A DNA stretch of 64,000 nucleotides from JASHPR01 sp963833885 (GTDB lineage Bacteria; Actinomycetota; Actinomycetes; Streptosporangiales; Streptosporangiaceae): assembly GCA_963833885.1 (NCBI GenBank), contig CAWHZU010000001.1, forward strand, positions 124,001-188,000, given 5' to 3'. Positions within the stretch are counted from its first letter, which is position 1, and each line of letters begins with the position of its first letter. The translations under genes and the position numbers were made by a program. The notes under the pieces were generated by a model. It saw only the letters and a program-made list of their open reading frames with translations. It searched no databases and was not told where the DNA came from. Positions 7,405 through 16,185 of this stretch are shown here, piece after piece.

Positions 7405-8547
7405 TTAGCTGCGCATGCCCGGGATCCGGTCGCGCAGCAGCGCGGCGACCCGGGCCCTGGGCAGTGCCGGGGTGTGGTGGCCGTCGCGGCCGGTCATGTC
7501 CTCGTTGGCGACGAGCGCGTTGGCCACGGCCTCCTCGGTGGCCTGCACAACAGCCTCGTAGAAGGGGTTGATGTAGCCCCACGGCACGAACCGCATTTCG
7601 TCGTAGCGTTCGGGCACCGCGCCGAGCATGACCTCGCCGCCGGGCGTGAACGCGCCCGGATTGCCGGTGGAGAAGGCGAGGAACAGGTCGCCGGAGAAAT
7701 GCGAGCCGGTGGTGCCGGTGCGGGCCAGGCCGAGCGTGACCCGGCGGGCAAGAGCCATGCACTGGTGGGGCAGCAGCGGCGCGTCGGTTCCGACGATCGC
7801 GATCACCGAGCCGGCGCCGCCCGGGCCGCGTCCGTGGTCCGCGAGCAGTTCGCCCAGGGGCAGGCCGGCCAGCGTGAGTTCCTTCCTGCTGCCGAAGTTG
7901 GCCTGCACGAACACTCCGACCGTGTAGGTCGTGTCGGCGAAGCTCACGAGGCGGGAGGCGGTGCCGTTGCCGCCCTTGAACTCGTAGCAGATCATGCCGG
8001 TGCCGCCGCCAACCGAGCCCTCCTCGACCGGCCCGGTCGCCGCCGCCTGCAGTGCGTCCAGGCAGTCCTGCTCGGTAACGCTCGGCGTGTTGATGTCGTT
8101 GAGGTAGCCGTCCCAGGTCTCGCCGACCACCGGCAGCAGCCAGGCCTCGGCGAGCCGGGGATGATGGCGTGCCACCCAGGCCACGATCGCGGCGTGCGCG
8201 ATACCGACCGCGTGGGTGTTGGTGATCGCCACCGGGCCGCTGAACGTGCCTGACTCCCGGATCCACGACACGCCGGTCATCTCCCCGTTCCCGTTCTGGG
8301 AGAAGAAGCCCGCGGCCACCGGGTCGGCGGGGCTGGCCGCGCCGCGCGGATGGATCGCGGTCACCCCGGTGCGCACCGACGTGCCGCTGATCAGCGTCGT
8401 GTAGCCGACCTCCACCCCGGGCACGTCCGTGATCGCGTTCCACGTGCCCGGCGTGCCGCCGAACGGTATCCCGAGCGACCTGGCCCGCGGCTTGCCCGCC
8501 GGGGTCGCCGCGTGCGGGCCGGACAGTCCCAGACCTGAATCTGGCAT
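7405..8547 (-). CDS. P1-family (DmpA-like) aminopeptidase/esterase
   Basis: 380 aa, full length for the self-processing Ntn peptidase family S58. The cleavage/nucleophile site is visible as EEGSVGGGTGM (Ser at about residue 179), so autoproteolysis would give an alpha and a beta chain. Other conserved parts are the ITDVPGVEVGYTT start, FSGPVAITNTHAVGIAHAAI and the IVGTDAPLLPHQ segment. Members remove N-terminal amino acids, often D- or beta-residues, from small peptides and amides. It ends 83 bp from the convergent permease, consistent with supply of amino acids for the island, though co-regulation is not shown. Confidence 0.92.
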   Translation of the reverse strand: MPDSGLGLSGPHAATPAGKPRARSLGIPFGGTPGTWNAITDVPGVEVGYTTLISGTSVRTGVTAIHPRGAASPADPVAAGFFSQNGNGEMTGVSWIRESGTFSGPVAITNTHAVGIAHAAIVAWVARHHPRLAEAWLLPVVGETWDGYLNDINTPSVTEQDCLDALQAAATGPVEEGSVGGGTGMICYEFKGGNGTASRLVSFADTTYTVGVFVQANFGSRKELTLAGLPLGELLADHGRGPGGAGSVIAIVGTDAPLLPHQCMALARRVTLGLARTGTTGSHFSGDLFLAFSTGNPGAFTPGGEVMLGAVPERYDEMRFVPWGYINPFYEAVVQATEEAVANALVANEDMTGRDGHHTPALPRARVAALLRDRIPGMRS

Positions 8548-8606
8548 GACGCCTCCTCCCTGCCGTCCATGCTCCGCGGCTCCCCCTGGGTGCCGTGTGC
8601 TGCGCG

Positions 8607-9074
8607 CTACGGCACGATGATCAAGGGCACCGGCGAGTGGCGGGCCAGGCTCACCGCGGCCGAACCGACGAGCCGGTGGGCGGCGTGCGACGAACTGCCG
8701 ACCACGATTACCACCGTCTTGCTGGGGTCGGCGTCGCGGACATCCGTGGCCGCTGCGATCAGCTCTTCGGCGATGAGGCCCTGGCGCCGCTGGAATTCCC
8801 AGCCCGGTGCCTGCTCGCCCAGCAGTTCGGCGGCCTGGGCGCGGAGGTCTTTTGCGATGTCGTCAAAGTCCGCTTCCATCTCGGCGATGGCGCCGGGCGA
8901 CAGGCTGACCATGCTGGACAGGTGAGCGACGTACACGACTTCGATGCGGCCGGTCCGGCCCTGCAGCAGCCTGACCGCGGCGTCGAGCGCGCGGTCGGCA
9001 GGCGGCGAACCGTCATATCCCACGACAAGGTGCAAGAACGCGGCGGGAGGGGTGGGAGAGGTCATAGCGATCAT
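8607..9074 (-). CDS. Universal stress protein (UspA family)
   Basis: About 155 aa single Usp domain. It shows the N-terminal strand LHLVVGYDGSPPADRAL and the C-terminal ATP-binding pattern VVGSSSHAAHRLVGSAAVSLARHS, so nucleotide binding is likely. Two ATG starts in the same frame (9074 and 9065) are possible and neither has a clear ribosome site. Longer upstream extension in this frame is antisense to the DUF2786 gene and was rejected. The genes on either side are not functionally related. Confidence 0.87.
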   Translation of the reverse strand: MIAMTSPTPPAAFLHLVVGYDGSPPADRALDAAVRLLQGRTGRIEVVYVAHLSSMVSLSPGAIAEMEADFDDIAKDLRAQAAELLGEQAPGWEFQRRQGLIAEELIAAATDVRDADPSKTVVIVVGSSSHAAHRLVGSAAVSLARHSPVPLIIVP

Positions 9075-9129
9075 GCTAACTGGCGCGGTCGGACGACGTG
9101 CGCGCCGGTCAGGCTGGCGAGGGCGGAGA

Positions 9130-10686
9130 TCAGGCCACGTGCGCGGCGACCAGGCCGGGAAGCCAGCCCTGGCGGTCGCGCCCAGCGCCCAGGCCGTGCC
9201 GGGCCAGGTCAGGGAACATCTTGCCGACGGCCTCGTCAACAACGCGGTGCCTGGCGTCCAGCACCGGCCGCACGCCCGAATCCGGCGCGGCCGCGACCGC
9301 TTGCCGTTCCGCCGCACCGGCCGCGTCGGCCAGCCGCTCGCCGATGCGCTGGGCGTAGGTGACCAGGAAAGCCTGCCGGAAGGAGCGGATCCGGGACGGC
9401 CCACCGTCGTCGCGGCGGGCACCCTCCTGCACCATCGCGGCGCTGGCCTGCGTCAGCAGCGAGCTGAAGAGCAGCTCCACGGCATCCAGGTCGCCGGGAA
9501 AACCGAGCACAGTGCTCAGGCCGAGGTTCTTGTGCCATACCGCGCGGCAACGGTTCACGGTGGCCACGGCGTCGAGCAGGTCCGTCTTGGCTACTTCGTA
9601 TGGGCCATCAAGGATGAGCCTCCGGCCTTCCGCCGCTACCCGGCCAGACTCGGCCCGGGCCGCCTGCATCGCGTCGTCGATGCTGCGGGCGGCCAGCAGT
9701 TCCTGGGCCCGAGCGCTCAGCGCCTCGGCTTCACCGGGGAACTCCATGGACTCCGCCTTGGTCAGCAGCGCCCTGGCCCTTCCGAGCGCCCGCTGGCCCG
9801 CCGGGCGCGCAGCGGCCTCCCGTGAAGCCGCGACGCCCTGCCGCGCGGTGCCTGGCAGCGGGCAGACCCGGCCGAGCCTGGGCAGCGTGGAGAACCCGAA
9901 GAGCACCTCGAGCGCGCAGGTCACCGCCGCCTCGGCGTCGGCCTGCTCGCGTTCGCGCCACTGCTCCAGATAGCCGTCGTCCGAACTCCACCAGGCCGCC
10001 GCGCCGAGCTCGGCCAGCTGGGCCTGCCACCGCTCGTCGACGGCCGCGCTGTTGTAGTTGCGCATCTCCATGGCCGCCGCGTCGGTCGCCATCCTGGCGT
10101 GCCTGGCTCCGAACTGCCTGCCGATCTGCCGCACCGCCTCGGCGGGCTGCCAGCCCTGCCGCCAGCCCGCCGTGACGGCGCGAATGAGGCTGCCGACCAG
10201 CTCCCGTTCGACGGCTTCCTGCCAGTCGCGCCGGGTGGCCCCAGCGGGCGGTTCCGCGAGGTGTGCGGCGCACCGGGCGAGCTCTTCGTGCCGCCCGTCG
10301 ACCTGAGCCAGCAGGGCATCCGACACCAGTTCCTCGGCGCGCGCCGCCGCCGAAAGCCCGGACAGCCGGGACGGACCGGCTCCCGCAGATGCCGCCGGCT
10401 GTGCGCCCGGCACCTGCTTGACCGGCGTTTGCTCAGCCGGGACCTGCTTGACCGGCGTTTGCTCAGCCGGCGTTTGCTCAGGCGGCTCCTGCCTAACGGG
10501 CGTCTGTGCTTCGCCTGGTCCGCGGCTGGCCGCCTCCTGGCCGCGGGCCGCCGCCTCCTCGGCCGACGCCTGCACCCCCGCCGCCAGGCAAGGCTCGTCA
10601 TGCGAGATGGGGTCCGGCCCGCGAAGGCGGACCCTCTTCCGCTGCTTCTGCTTAGCGTGGCGTCCCTGCCTCATCGGCATGCCCAT
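9130..10686 (-). CDS. DUF2786-domain protein with Pro/Gln/Val repeats
   Basis: 518 aa. A DUF2786 helical motif is seen at about residues 300-340 (RALLTKAESMEFPGEAEALS followed by AQELLAARSI). The N-terminal 25 residues are basic (KQKQRKRVRLR), followed by a disordered segment with repeated EQTPVKQVPA units. The remainder is Ala-rich and helical. The start ATG at 10686 follows GGAAGG by six bases; a longer version from 10761 has no ribosome site. The function of DUF2786 is unknown; the basic N terminus would allow nucleic acid binding, but this is not shown. Confidence 0.85.
   Translation of the reverse strand: MGMPMRQGRHAKQKQRKRVRLRGPDPISHDEPCLAAGVQASAEEAAARGQEAASRGPGEAQTPVRQEPPEQTPAEQTPVKQVPAEQTPVKQVPGAQPAASAGAGPSRLSGLSAAARAEELVSDALLAQVDGRHEELARCAAHLAEPPAGATRRDWQEAVERELVGSLIRAVTAGWRQGWQPAEAVRQIGRQFGARHARMATDAAAMEMRNYNSAAVDERWQAQLAELGAAAWWSSDDGYLEQWREREQADAEAAVTCALEVLFGFSTLPRLGRVCPLPGTARQGVAASREAAARPAGQRALGRARALLTKAESMEFPGEAEALSARAQELLAARSIDDAMQAARAESGRVAAEGRRLILDGPYEVAKTDLLDAVATVNRCRAVWHKNLGLSTVLGFPGDLDAVELLFSSLLTQASAAMVQEGARRDDGGPSRIRSFRQAFLVTYAQRIGERLADAAGAAERQAVAAAPDSGVRPVLDARHRVVDEAVGKMFPDLARHGLGAGRDRQGWLPGLVAAHVA
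10411..10485 (-). repeat. 30-bp coding tandem repeat in the DUF2786 gene
   Basis: Units 10411-10440 and 10441-10470 agree at 29 of 30 bases, followed by a half unit to about 10485. They encode the in-frame ten-residue unit rich in Pro, Glu, Gln, Thr, Val and Lys. Confidence 0.8.
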
Positions 10687-10885
10687 GCTTCGCCTTCCGT
10701 CGCACGGCCGATCGCAGAATCCCACGAATACGCGTCCGACCTGCGGCGACACGCGGTACATCGCGCGTGAACGTGGTTAATTCCCCAATCGTTCACCTGG
10801 CGCGAGGGACCGATGACTCGGTTCCGGCCGTTCTCGCCCGTAGCCGCGACAGGGGGCAGCAGCCCGCCTGCCGTCCTAGGTCGGC

Positions 10886-10917
10886 GCGGCGCTCACCCCG
10901 CGGGGGGTGAGCGCCGC
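10886..10917. terminator. Perfect 14-bp GC-rich hairpin
   Basis: Arms 10886-10899 and 10904-10917 are perfectly complementary around a 4-nt loop. It lies 18 bp after the stop of the minus-strand GlsB/YeaQ-like gene and 200 bp before the DUF2786 start. There is no T-tract, as is common for actinobacterial terminators. Confidence 0.7.
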
Positions 10918-10935
10918 GTTCGGACCCGCTTCTGT

Positions 10936-11217
10936 TTACCGGTGTGCCATCCGGCGGCCGGTGCGCCCGGTGACCAGGTGGACTGCCACCAGGAGGACGG
11001 CCGAGCCGGCGATCGCGGTGAGCCAGGTGGACAGGTTGAAGAACCCGTGCAGGGTATGGACGTGGAACGCCTCGGTGGCGACCCAGCCGCCGCCCAGCGC
11101 CCCGGCAATGCCGATCAGGCAGGTGAGGATGAGGCCCTGTGATCTCTTGCCTGGGATCAGCATGTTGGCGAGCAGGCCTGCGGCGAGGCCGAGAACGATC
11201 CAAGCGATGATGCTCAT
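10936..11217 (-). CDS. GlsB/YeaQ/YmgE-family small membrane protein
   Basis: 93 aa, almost entirely three hydrophobic helices with the family pattern MSIIAWIVLGLAAGLLANML, then GLILTCLIGIAGALGGG and a C-terminal helix ending VHLVTGRTGRR. These transglycosylase-associated-type proteins are stress-linked integral membrane proteins of uncertain function. The gene sits next to another small membrane protein (LapA-like), 128 bp away, which suggests an envelope role. Confidence 0.88.
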   Translation of the reverse strand: MSIIAWIVLGLAAGLLANMLIPGKRSQGLILTCLIGIAGALGGGWVATEAFHVHTLHGFFNLSTWLTAIAGSAVLLVAVHLVTGRTGRRMAHR

Positions 11218-11345
11218 AACGAATCCTTACGTCAGGTGATGCGCGTGCGTGCGCGTTAGTCGGAGGTGCTAGTCAGGTCGCTGTGCGGGGACAGCCCCCG
11301 CGGTACGCGGCCCAGGGCACTGCAGATGGCGGTTGCCCGCCGCTG

Positions 11346-11723
11346 CTAGCTGCGCTGTGACTTGTGCCGGTCGCGTCGCATGATCCGGCGCAGCTGGGTG
11401 ATCCGGGCGGTTCCGGCGGCGGCCATTACCAGAGCGCCGGCGATGGCGGCGAGCAACAGCGCGACGGCCAGCGACAGGCGCAGGTGCGCGCCCAGGAAGC
11501 TGATGTTGACGGCGTGCGCGTTCTGGATGATGAAGATCATCACCACGATAAGAAGGGCGACGCTAGCGATCAGTCCGGTGCGCATGCCGCTGATCCGGGT
11601 GTGCGCCGGTTTACGCGCTGGCGCTTGCGGCGCGGATGCCGTCGGCGGCGGCGGGGCGGAGCCGTTGGCGGAGGGGGGCGGCATGGTACCGGTCGTGCCT
11701 GGTGGAGTTGGCTGTTCGGTCAT
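11346..11723 (-). CDS. LapA/DUF1049-family membrane protein
   Basis: 125 aa. A Pro/Ala/Thr-rich cytosolic N terminus (about 45 residues) is followed by two membrane helices (LIASVALLIVVMIFIIQN and LSLAVALLLAAIAGALVMAA) separated by the family sequence NAHAVNISFLGAHLRL; a basic C-terminal tail follows. The start at 11723 has a GGAAG site seven bases upstream. An AT-rich stretch at about 11830-11885 lies upstream and is the likely promoter zone, although I could not assign clean -35/-10 boxes. Confidence 0.85.
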   Translation of the reverse strand: MTEQPTPPGTTGTMPPPSANGSAPPPPTASAPQAPARKPAHTRISGMRTGLIASVALLIVVMIFIIQNAHAVNISFLGAHLRLSLAVALLLAAIAGALVMAAAGTARITQLRRIMRRDRHKSQRS

Positions 11724-11916
11724 GGCACTGCTTCCTTGCGAGCGGGGCCGGGCCGCTAAGACGCTGACCGGCTCCCGTGGCCCCGGGCTCGTGGCGGCCT
11801 CTAGCTGCTGTGTCCCGGTTCCTGCTCTCAGGCTATATTTGAAAAATAAAACTAGCAATAGATTTCCAGTATTTGGGGCAACTAAGTCAAGGGATGAGCT
11901 GGGATGTTCGGTGGAG

Positions 11917-13275
11917 TCAGCCGCTGAGCGTGATGCTGTCGGCGCTCGAGTGCGTGTCGGGCCGGCCCAGGGCCCGGTAGCGCCAGCCAGCGCCGCGCCA
12001 GCGGTCGCCGTCGAGCGCGCCGCGGCCGTCGGCGATGTTGCGCCGGGCCACGACCTTCCCGACCACCTCGGGGTCTGCCTCGACGAACTCGCGCCACTCG
12101 GTCAGCAGCAGCAGCACATCGGCGTCCGCGGCTGCGGCCAGCATCGAGTCCGCGTACTCGAGTTCGGGGTGGAGCTGCCGGGCCCGGTCCAGCGCCGCCG
12201 GGTCGTAGACCGTCACCCGGGCTCCCAGGCCGTGCACGGTCCCGGCCACGTCAAGCGCGGGCGAGTCCCTGATGTCGTCGGAGTTCGGCTTGAACGAGCA
12301 GCCGAGCACGCCGACCGCGCGGCCCTCGAGGGATCCTCCGGCCATCTCCAGTGCTAGGTCGACCATGCGGGCCCGCCGCCGCAGGTTGATCGCGTCCACC
12401 TCGCCGAGCAGGGTGCTCACCGAGCCGACGCCAAGATCCCTGGTCGCCGCCGCGAACGCGCGGATGTCCTTGGGCAGGCACCCGCCGCCGAACCCGAGCC
12501 CGGGGACCAGGAAGCGGCCGCCGATCCGCTCGTCCAGCGCCAGCGCCTGGGCCAGCGGCACAATGTCGGCCCCTGAGGCCTCGCAGACCTCGGCGATCGC
12601 GTTGATGAACGAGACCTTGGTGGCCAGGAACGCGTTCGCCGAGGTCTTCACCAGCTCGGCCGTGGGCAGGTCGGTCACCAGGAACGGCACCCCGGCCGCC
12701 AGGGGCCCGGCGTAGACCTCGCGCAGCACCGCCTCGGCCCCGGCCGAGCGCACTCCGACCACGATCCGGTCCGGCCGCAGCGTGTCGGCGACAGCGTGGC
12801 CCTCGCGCAGGAACTCCGGGTTCCAGGCCACCTCCGCGGCTGCCCCGGCGGGTGCGACCTGCGCCAGCCGTTCGGCGACGATCTCGCTGGTGCCGACCGG
12901 AACGGTGGACTTGCCGACAACCAGGCACGGCCGCTCCAGCAGTGGTGCCAGGGCGTCGATGCAGGTCATGAGGTGGGACAGGTCGGCGGCGTCGGAGTCG
13001 GGGCGCTGCGGAGTGCCGACGCACACGAAGTGCACGTCCCCGAACGCGGCGGCGTCCTCGTAGCTGGTGCTGAAGCGCAGCCGGCCCGAGCGCAGGCCGG
13101 CCTCCAGCAGCTTCTGGAGCTCCGGTTCGTGGAACGGCAGCTTGCCCGCGGCCAGGGCTTCGACTTGGGCCTCGTTCGTATCCAGGCCAAGCACGTCGAA
13201 GCCGAGCTCCGCCAGGCACGCGGCGTGAGTCGCGCCCAGATAGCCGGTGCCAAGGACCGTGATGCGCGGTGGCAT
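11917..13275 (-). CDS. UDP-glucose/GDP-mannose-type nucleotide-sugar dehydrogenase
   Basis: 452 aa, full length. N-terminal NAD-binding motif GTGYLGATHA (about residues 8-17), the VGTP and STVPVGT segments, central helical dimer domain (ELVKTSANAFLATKVSFINA) and the catalytic cysteine in GFGGGCLPKD (about residue 265). The C-terminal UDP-binding domain carries FKPNSDDIRDSP. It should oxidise a UDP-hexose to the uronic acid with two NAD+ for cell-surface polysaccharide. UDP-glucose is the most likely substrate, but the sequence alone does not exclude other sugars. No glycosyltransferase genes are adjacent. Confidence 0.93.
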   Translation of the reverse strand: MPPRITVLGTGYLGATHAACLAELGFDVLGLDTNEAQVEALAAGKLPFHEPELQKLLEAGLRSGRLRFSTSYEDAAAFGDVHFVCVGTPQRPDSDAADLSHLMTCIDALAPLLERPCLVVGKSTVPVGTSEIVAERLAQVAPAGAAAEVAWNPEFLREGHAVADTLRPDRIVVGVRSAGAEAVLREVYAGPLAAGVPFLVTDLPTAELVKTSANAFLATKVSFINAIAEVCEASGADIVPLAQALALDERIGGRFLVPGLGFGGGCLPKDIRAFAAATRDLGVGSVSTLLGEVDAINLRRRARMVDLALEMAGGSLEGRAVGVLGCSFKPNSDDIRDSPALDVAGTVHGLGARVTVYDPAALDRARQLHPELEYADSMLAAAADADVLLLLTEWREFVEADPEVVGKVVARRNIADGRGALDGDRWRGAGWRYRALGRPDTHSSADSITLSG

Positions 13276-13458
13276 GGCCGCCCTTCGCTTTGTGATCAGA
13301 TCGGGTTATTGAAGCAGATGAGACTGAAGCGGCCGCACTAGATCCGCGGCGTCACACACGTGCCTAGCTCATCATGGGATACCCGGGTAAGCATAAACAT
13401 CACCAGATCGGCAAGTCGCGGCCTTGACCATCGCGAGCCGCAATGTTCACCTTTGACG

Positions 13459-13962
13459 CTACCAGATGTACCGATCTGCCAACGTTTTGTACTCGTGCAG
13501 CTCACCCTCGGCGAACCAGACGTCGATCTCCCGCTTTGCCTCGGCCACGTTGGCCGACGCGTGCACCAGGTTGGCGACCGGGAGCCCGTTGGCGTTGGCG
13601 TAGGCCCTGCTCTGGTGGGCGAAGTCGCCGCGGATCGTGCCCGGCTCGGCCTGGTCGGGGTAGGTCGCTCCGACGAGCTTGCGGACGATGGCGACCGCCT
13701 CGACCCCCTCGAGCACCAGCGCGAACACCGGGCCCGTCTGCATGAACGCCGCCACCGCGTTGTACACCTCGGGTCCGAAGCGGTCCTCGAGGTCGAAGTA
13801 GTGTTGCCGGTTGAGATCGGCGTCCATCTGCACCATCTTGCAGGCGATGATCTTCAGAAGTGCTTCCTCGAAGCGGGACAGCACGCGCCCCACGAGGCCA
13901 CGAGTTACCGCGTCGGGCTTCAGCAGGACCAAAGTCCGCTCGATCCCCGTGACGTCGCCCAT
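13459..13962 (-). CDS. ndk: Nucleoside diphosphate kinase, long form
   Basis: 167 aa, about 30 residues longer than the usual bacterial enzyme. Signatures are TLVLLKPDAVTRGLVGR, PGTIRGDFA and the active-site histidine in NLVHASAN, corresponding to the NxxH(G/A)S motif. The extra residues fall between the GDFA strand and the active-site loop and at the C terminus. It transfers the gamma-phosphate between nucleoside di- and triphosphates through phospho-His. Start ATG 13962 follows AAGGGA. A six-base inverted repeat (GCTAAG at 13990, CTTAGC at 14011) lies just upstream. Confidence 0.88.
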   Translation of the reverse strand: MGDVTGIERTLVLLKPDAVTRGLVGRVLSRFEEALLKIIACKMVQMDADLNRQHYFDLEDRFGPEVYNAVAAFMQTGPVFALVLEGVEAVAIVRKLVGATYPDQAEPGTIRGDFAHQSRAYANANGLPVANLVHASANVAEAKREIDVWFAEGELHEYKTLADRYIW

Positions 13963-14223
13963 AAATCCGATCCCTTCAGCTAACCCCAAGCTAAGAATTT
14001 GCCCGCACAGCTTAGCGACCAAAACGACTTCCATACGACCCGGCGGCAAAGGAAACTCCTAAACCGGGCCAGAACGGTCAGCTCCGCGGCCGGTCTGCCA
14101 ACCGCCCCGGCCAGCCAGGCGGCGCAAACGACCCTGCCGCCACCTGACCGACGCCGAAACTCCCGGCGGCAGGCGCAGGTAGTCCGAGGTCAGGGTGCGG
14201 TTCGCCGGTAGCCTCTGTTGCGG

Positions 14224-14994
14224 ATGGACGAGACCCACGCGGCGCCAGCCGCCATGTCCCGCGGCCAGCGGCGCCCGCCGTGGCTGCTGCCCGGCGTGCT
14301 CGCGCTGATCCTGGCGTTCCTGACGGCCAGCGTACTGGCCCACAGCCCGGTGCTGGATGTAGACAGGTGGGTTCGCAGCGTGGTGCAGGCCCAGGCACAC
14401 TCGGTCAGGTTCCGGTGGCTCGAAGGCCACCGGTATGCGCCCGTCTACCTGCTCGCCGATCTGGGCAACAACCAGGTGGCGGTCCCGGTGCTCGGCTGGA
14501 GCGCGCTGATCGCTGCCATGCGGGACCGCAGCGTGCGGCCGGTGCTCGCCGCCGTGGTCGGCGTGGTGCTGCTGCTCGGCACCGTCATCCCGGCGAAGAT
14601 CCTTATTGGCAGGGCGGGGCCTGGCCTGCCGCCGGTTGCTCATGGCGCCCTGGGCGTGTTTCCGTCCGGCCACTCTGCCACGTCCAGCGTCTGCCTGGGT
14701 CTTGCCGCGGTGCTGCTCGCCCGGGGTCTGCCGGGCTGGGCCAGGCAAGCCGTGCTGGCGATCATGGCGACGGTGTGCTTCCTGGTTGGCGCCGCCCTGA
14801 TCTGGGGTGACTACCACTGGTTCACCGACGTGGTCGCCGGCTGGGCACTGGCCGCGCTCATTGTCATGGCCGCGCTGCGGGCCACGGGCCTCAGGCGGAA
14901 CGCCAGGGGCCCGGCGGATACTGTTCGCGGGGGAGCGGCGGATGTGAGCACGGACACGAGCAGGGAGCAGGCTGATGACTCAGCGCGCACGTGA
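14224..14994 (+). CDS. PAP2-family phosphatase
   Basis: About 256 aa with roughly six membrane segments. PAP2 motifs are the KILIGRAGPG region, FPSGHSATSSV (PSGH) and the DYHWFTD histidine motif. Such enzymes dephosphorylate lipid phosphates such as undecaprenyl pyrophosphate or phosphatidic acid on the outer face of the membrane. The KxxxxxxRP motif is imperfect here. The start is probably the ATG at 14224, two codons after a TTG. The 3' end overlaps the next gene by 20 bp. Confidence 0.88.
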   Translation: MDETHAAPAAMSRGQRRPPWLLPGVLALILAFLTASVLAHSPVLDVDRWVRSVVQAQAHSVRFRWLEGHRYAPVYLLADLGNNQVAVPVLGWSALIAAMRDRSVRPVLAAVVGVVLLLGTVIPAKILIGRAGPGLPPVAHGALGVFPSGHSATSSVCLGLAAVLLARGLPGWARQAVLAIMATVCFLVGAALIWGDYHWFTDVVAGWALAALIVMAALRATGLRRNARGPADTVRGGAADVSTDTSREQADDSART

Positions 14995-15823
14995 TCATCT
15001 GGGGCGGTTCGGCGTCTGGCGGGCCTCGGCCCTGGCCACCCCGGAGCTTGCCGTTGATCTTGAACGTTCCGGCTACGGCACGCTGTGGCTCGGCGGATCA
15101 CCGGACGGCGATCTCCGGCACGCCGAAGCGCTGATCGAAGCGACCAGCACCCTGACGCTCGCCACCAGCATCGTGAACATGTGGAAGGACGACGCGCGCA
15201 CCGTGGCCGCGTCGTTCGCCCGGATCGAGGCGAACCACCCGGGCCGGTTCCTGCTGGGCGTGGGCACAGGACATCGCGAGGCGACGCAGGAGTACGCGAA
15301 TCCGTACGACACGCTGGCGGGCTACGTCGACGTGCTGCTCGGCAACGGTGTGCCCGCCGACAGCCTGGTGCTGGCCGCGCTGGGCCCGCGGGTGCTCCGC
15401 CTGGCCGCGGAGCGGACCGCTGGGGCCATCCCGTACCTGGTGACACCGGAGCACACCCGCCAGGCTGGCGCCATCCTCGGCACCGGGAAGGTGCTGGCCC
15501 CGGAGCAGAAGGCTGTGCTGGAGACCGACCCGCAGCGGGCCCGCGCTATCGGCCGCCCGCGGGTGCAGCGCCCGTACCTCGGCCTGGTCAACTACACCAG
15601 CAACCTTCGCCGCCTGGGCTGGAGCGAGGAGGACCTGAGCGACGGCGGCAGCGACGCGCTGATCGACGCGCTGGTCGCCTGGGGCACCGGCGACGAGGTT
15701 GCCGTCAAGCTCAACGAGCATCTCGAGGCGGGCGCCGACCACGTGGCCGTCCAGCTGCTGGCCGCCTCGGACGACGAGCTGACCGACGGCTACCGCAACT
15801 TGGCCGTGGCCCTCGGCCTGTAG
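14975..15823 (+). CDS. F420-dependent luciferase-like oxidoreductase (TIGR03620 type)
   Basis: 282 aa, the length of the TIGR03620 subgroup of luciferase-like monooxygenases. It shows LGRFGVWRAS, ELERSGYGTLWLGGSP-like sequence, TSIVNMW, RFLLGVGTGHRE and the C-terminal GADHVAVQLL strand. The barrel probably binds coenzyme F420; the substrate is unknown. A GGGAG ribosome site lies inside the PAP2 gene and the two frames overlap by 20 bp, so they are cotranscribed. Confidence 0.9.
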   Translation: MTQRARDHLGRFGVWRASALATPELAVDLERSGYGTLWLGGSPDGDLRHAEALIEATSTLTLATSIVNMWKDDARTVAASFARIEANHPGRFLLGVGTGHREATQEYANPYDTLAGYVDVLLGNGVPADSLVLAALGPRVLRLAAERTAGAIPYLVTPEHTRQAGAILGTGKVLAPEQKAVLETDPQRARAIGRPRVQRPYLGLVNYTSNLRRLGWSEEDLSDGGSDALIDALVAWGTGDEVAVKLNEHLEAGADHVAVQLLAASDDELTDGYRNLAVALGL

Positions 15824-15840
15824 TCCTGACCAGGCCGGTG

Positions 15841-16185
15841 CTACGGGCGGTCTTTCTTGGGGAGCTTGCTGACCACGGTGTCGTAGGAGCCGTCGATGGC
15901 ATCGAGCAGCTCGTCGTCTGGTATCGCGCCCGCGAGCCGCAGGCTGTTCCAGCCGGACCGGCCGATGTACGGCATGACGGAGGCGTCGTCGGGGTAGCGC
16001 AGCAGCCACTCGTCGGCCGCATCCCGGCTCGCGCCGCACTTGACCCCGACCGTGGAGTTCGACTCCGAGCCGAGGAACGCGAAGATCTTTGGGCCGACCT
16101 TCACCACAACGTCGCTCTCCCACGGCTCGTCCTGCCACGCGCCCGACTTGGCCAGGCAGTAGCCGAGCAGCTCGTCTCGGGTCAT
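15841..16185 (-). CDS. MmcQ/YjbR-family DNA-binding-like protein
   Basis: 114 aa. Family pattern: MTRDELLGYCLAKSGAWQDE (N-terminal helix), VKVGPKIFAFLG, then SRDAADEWLLRYP and GWNSLRL, with the C-terminal DDELLDAIDGSYDTVVSKLPKK. YjbR folds resemble a DNA-binding module but the role is unknown. It overlaps the upstream HExxH gene by four bases (ATGA), the last gene of a three-gene minus operon, and ends 17 bp from the convergent oxidoreductase. Confidence 0.9.
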   Translation of the reverse strand: MTRDELLGYCLAKSGAWQDEPWESDVVVKVGPKIFAFLGSESNSTVGVKCGASRDAADEWLLRYPDDASVMPYIGRSGWNSLRLAGAIPDDELLDAIDGSYDTVVSKLPKKDRP

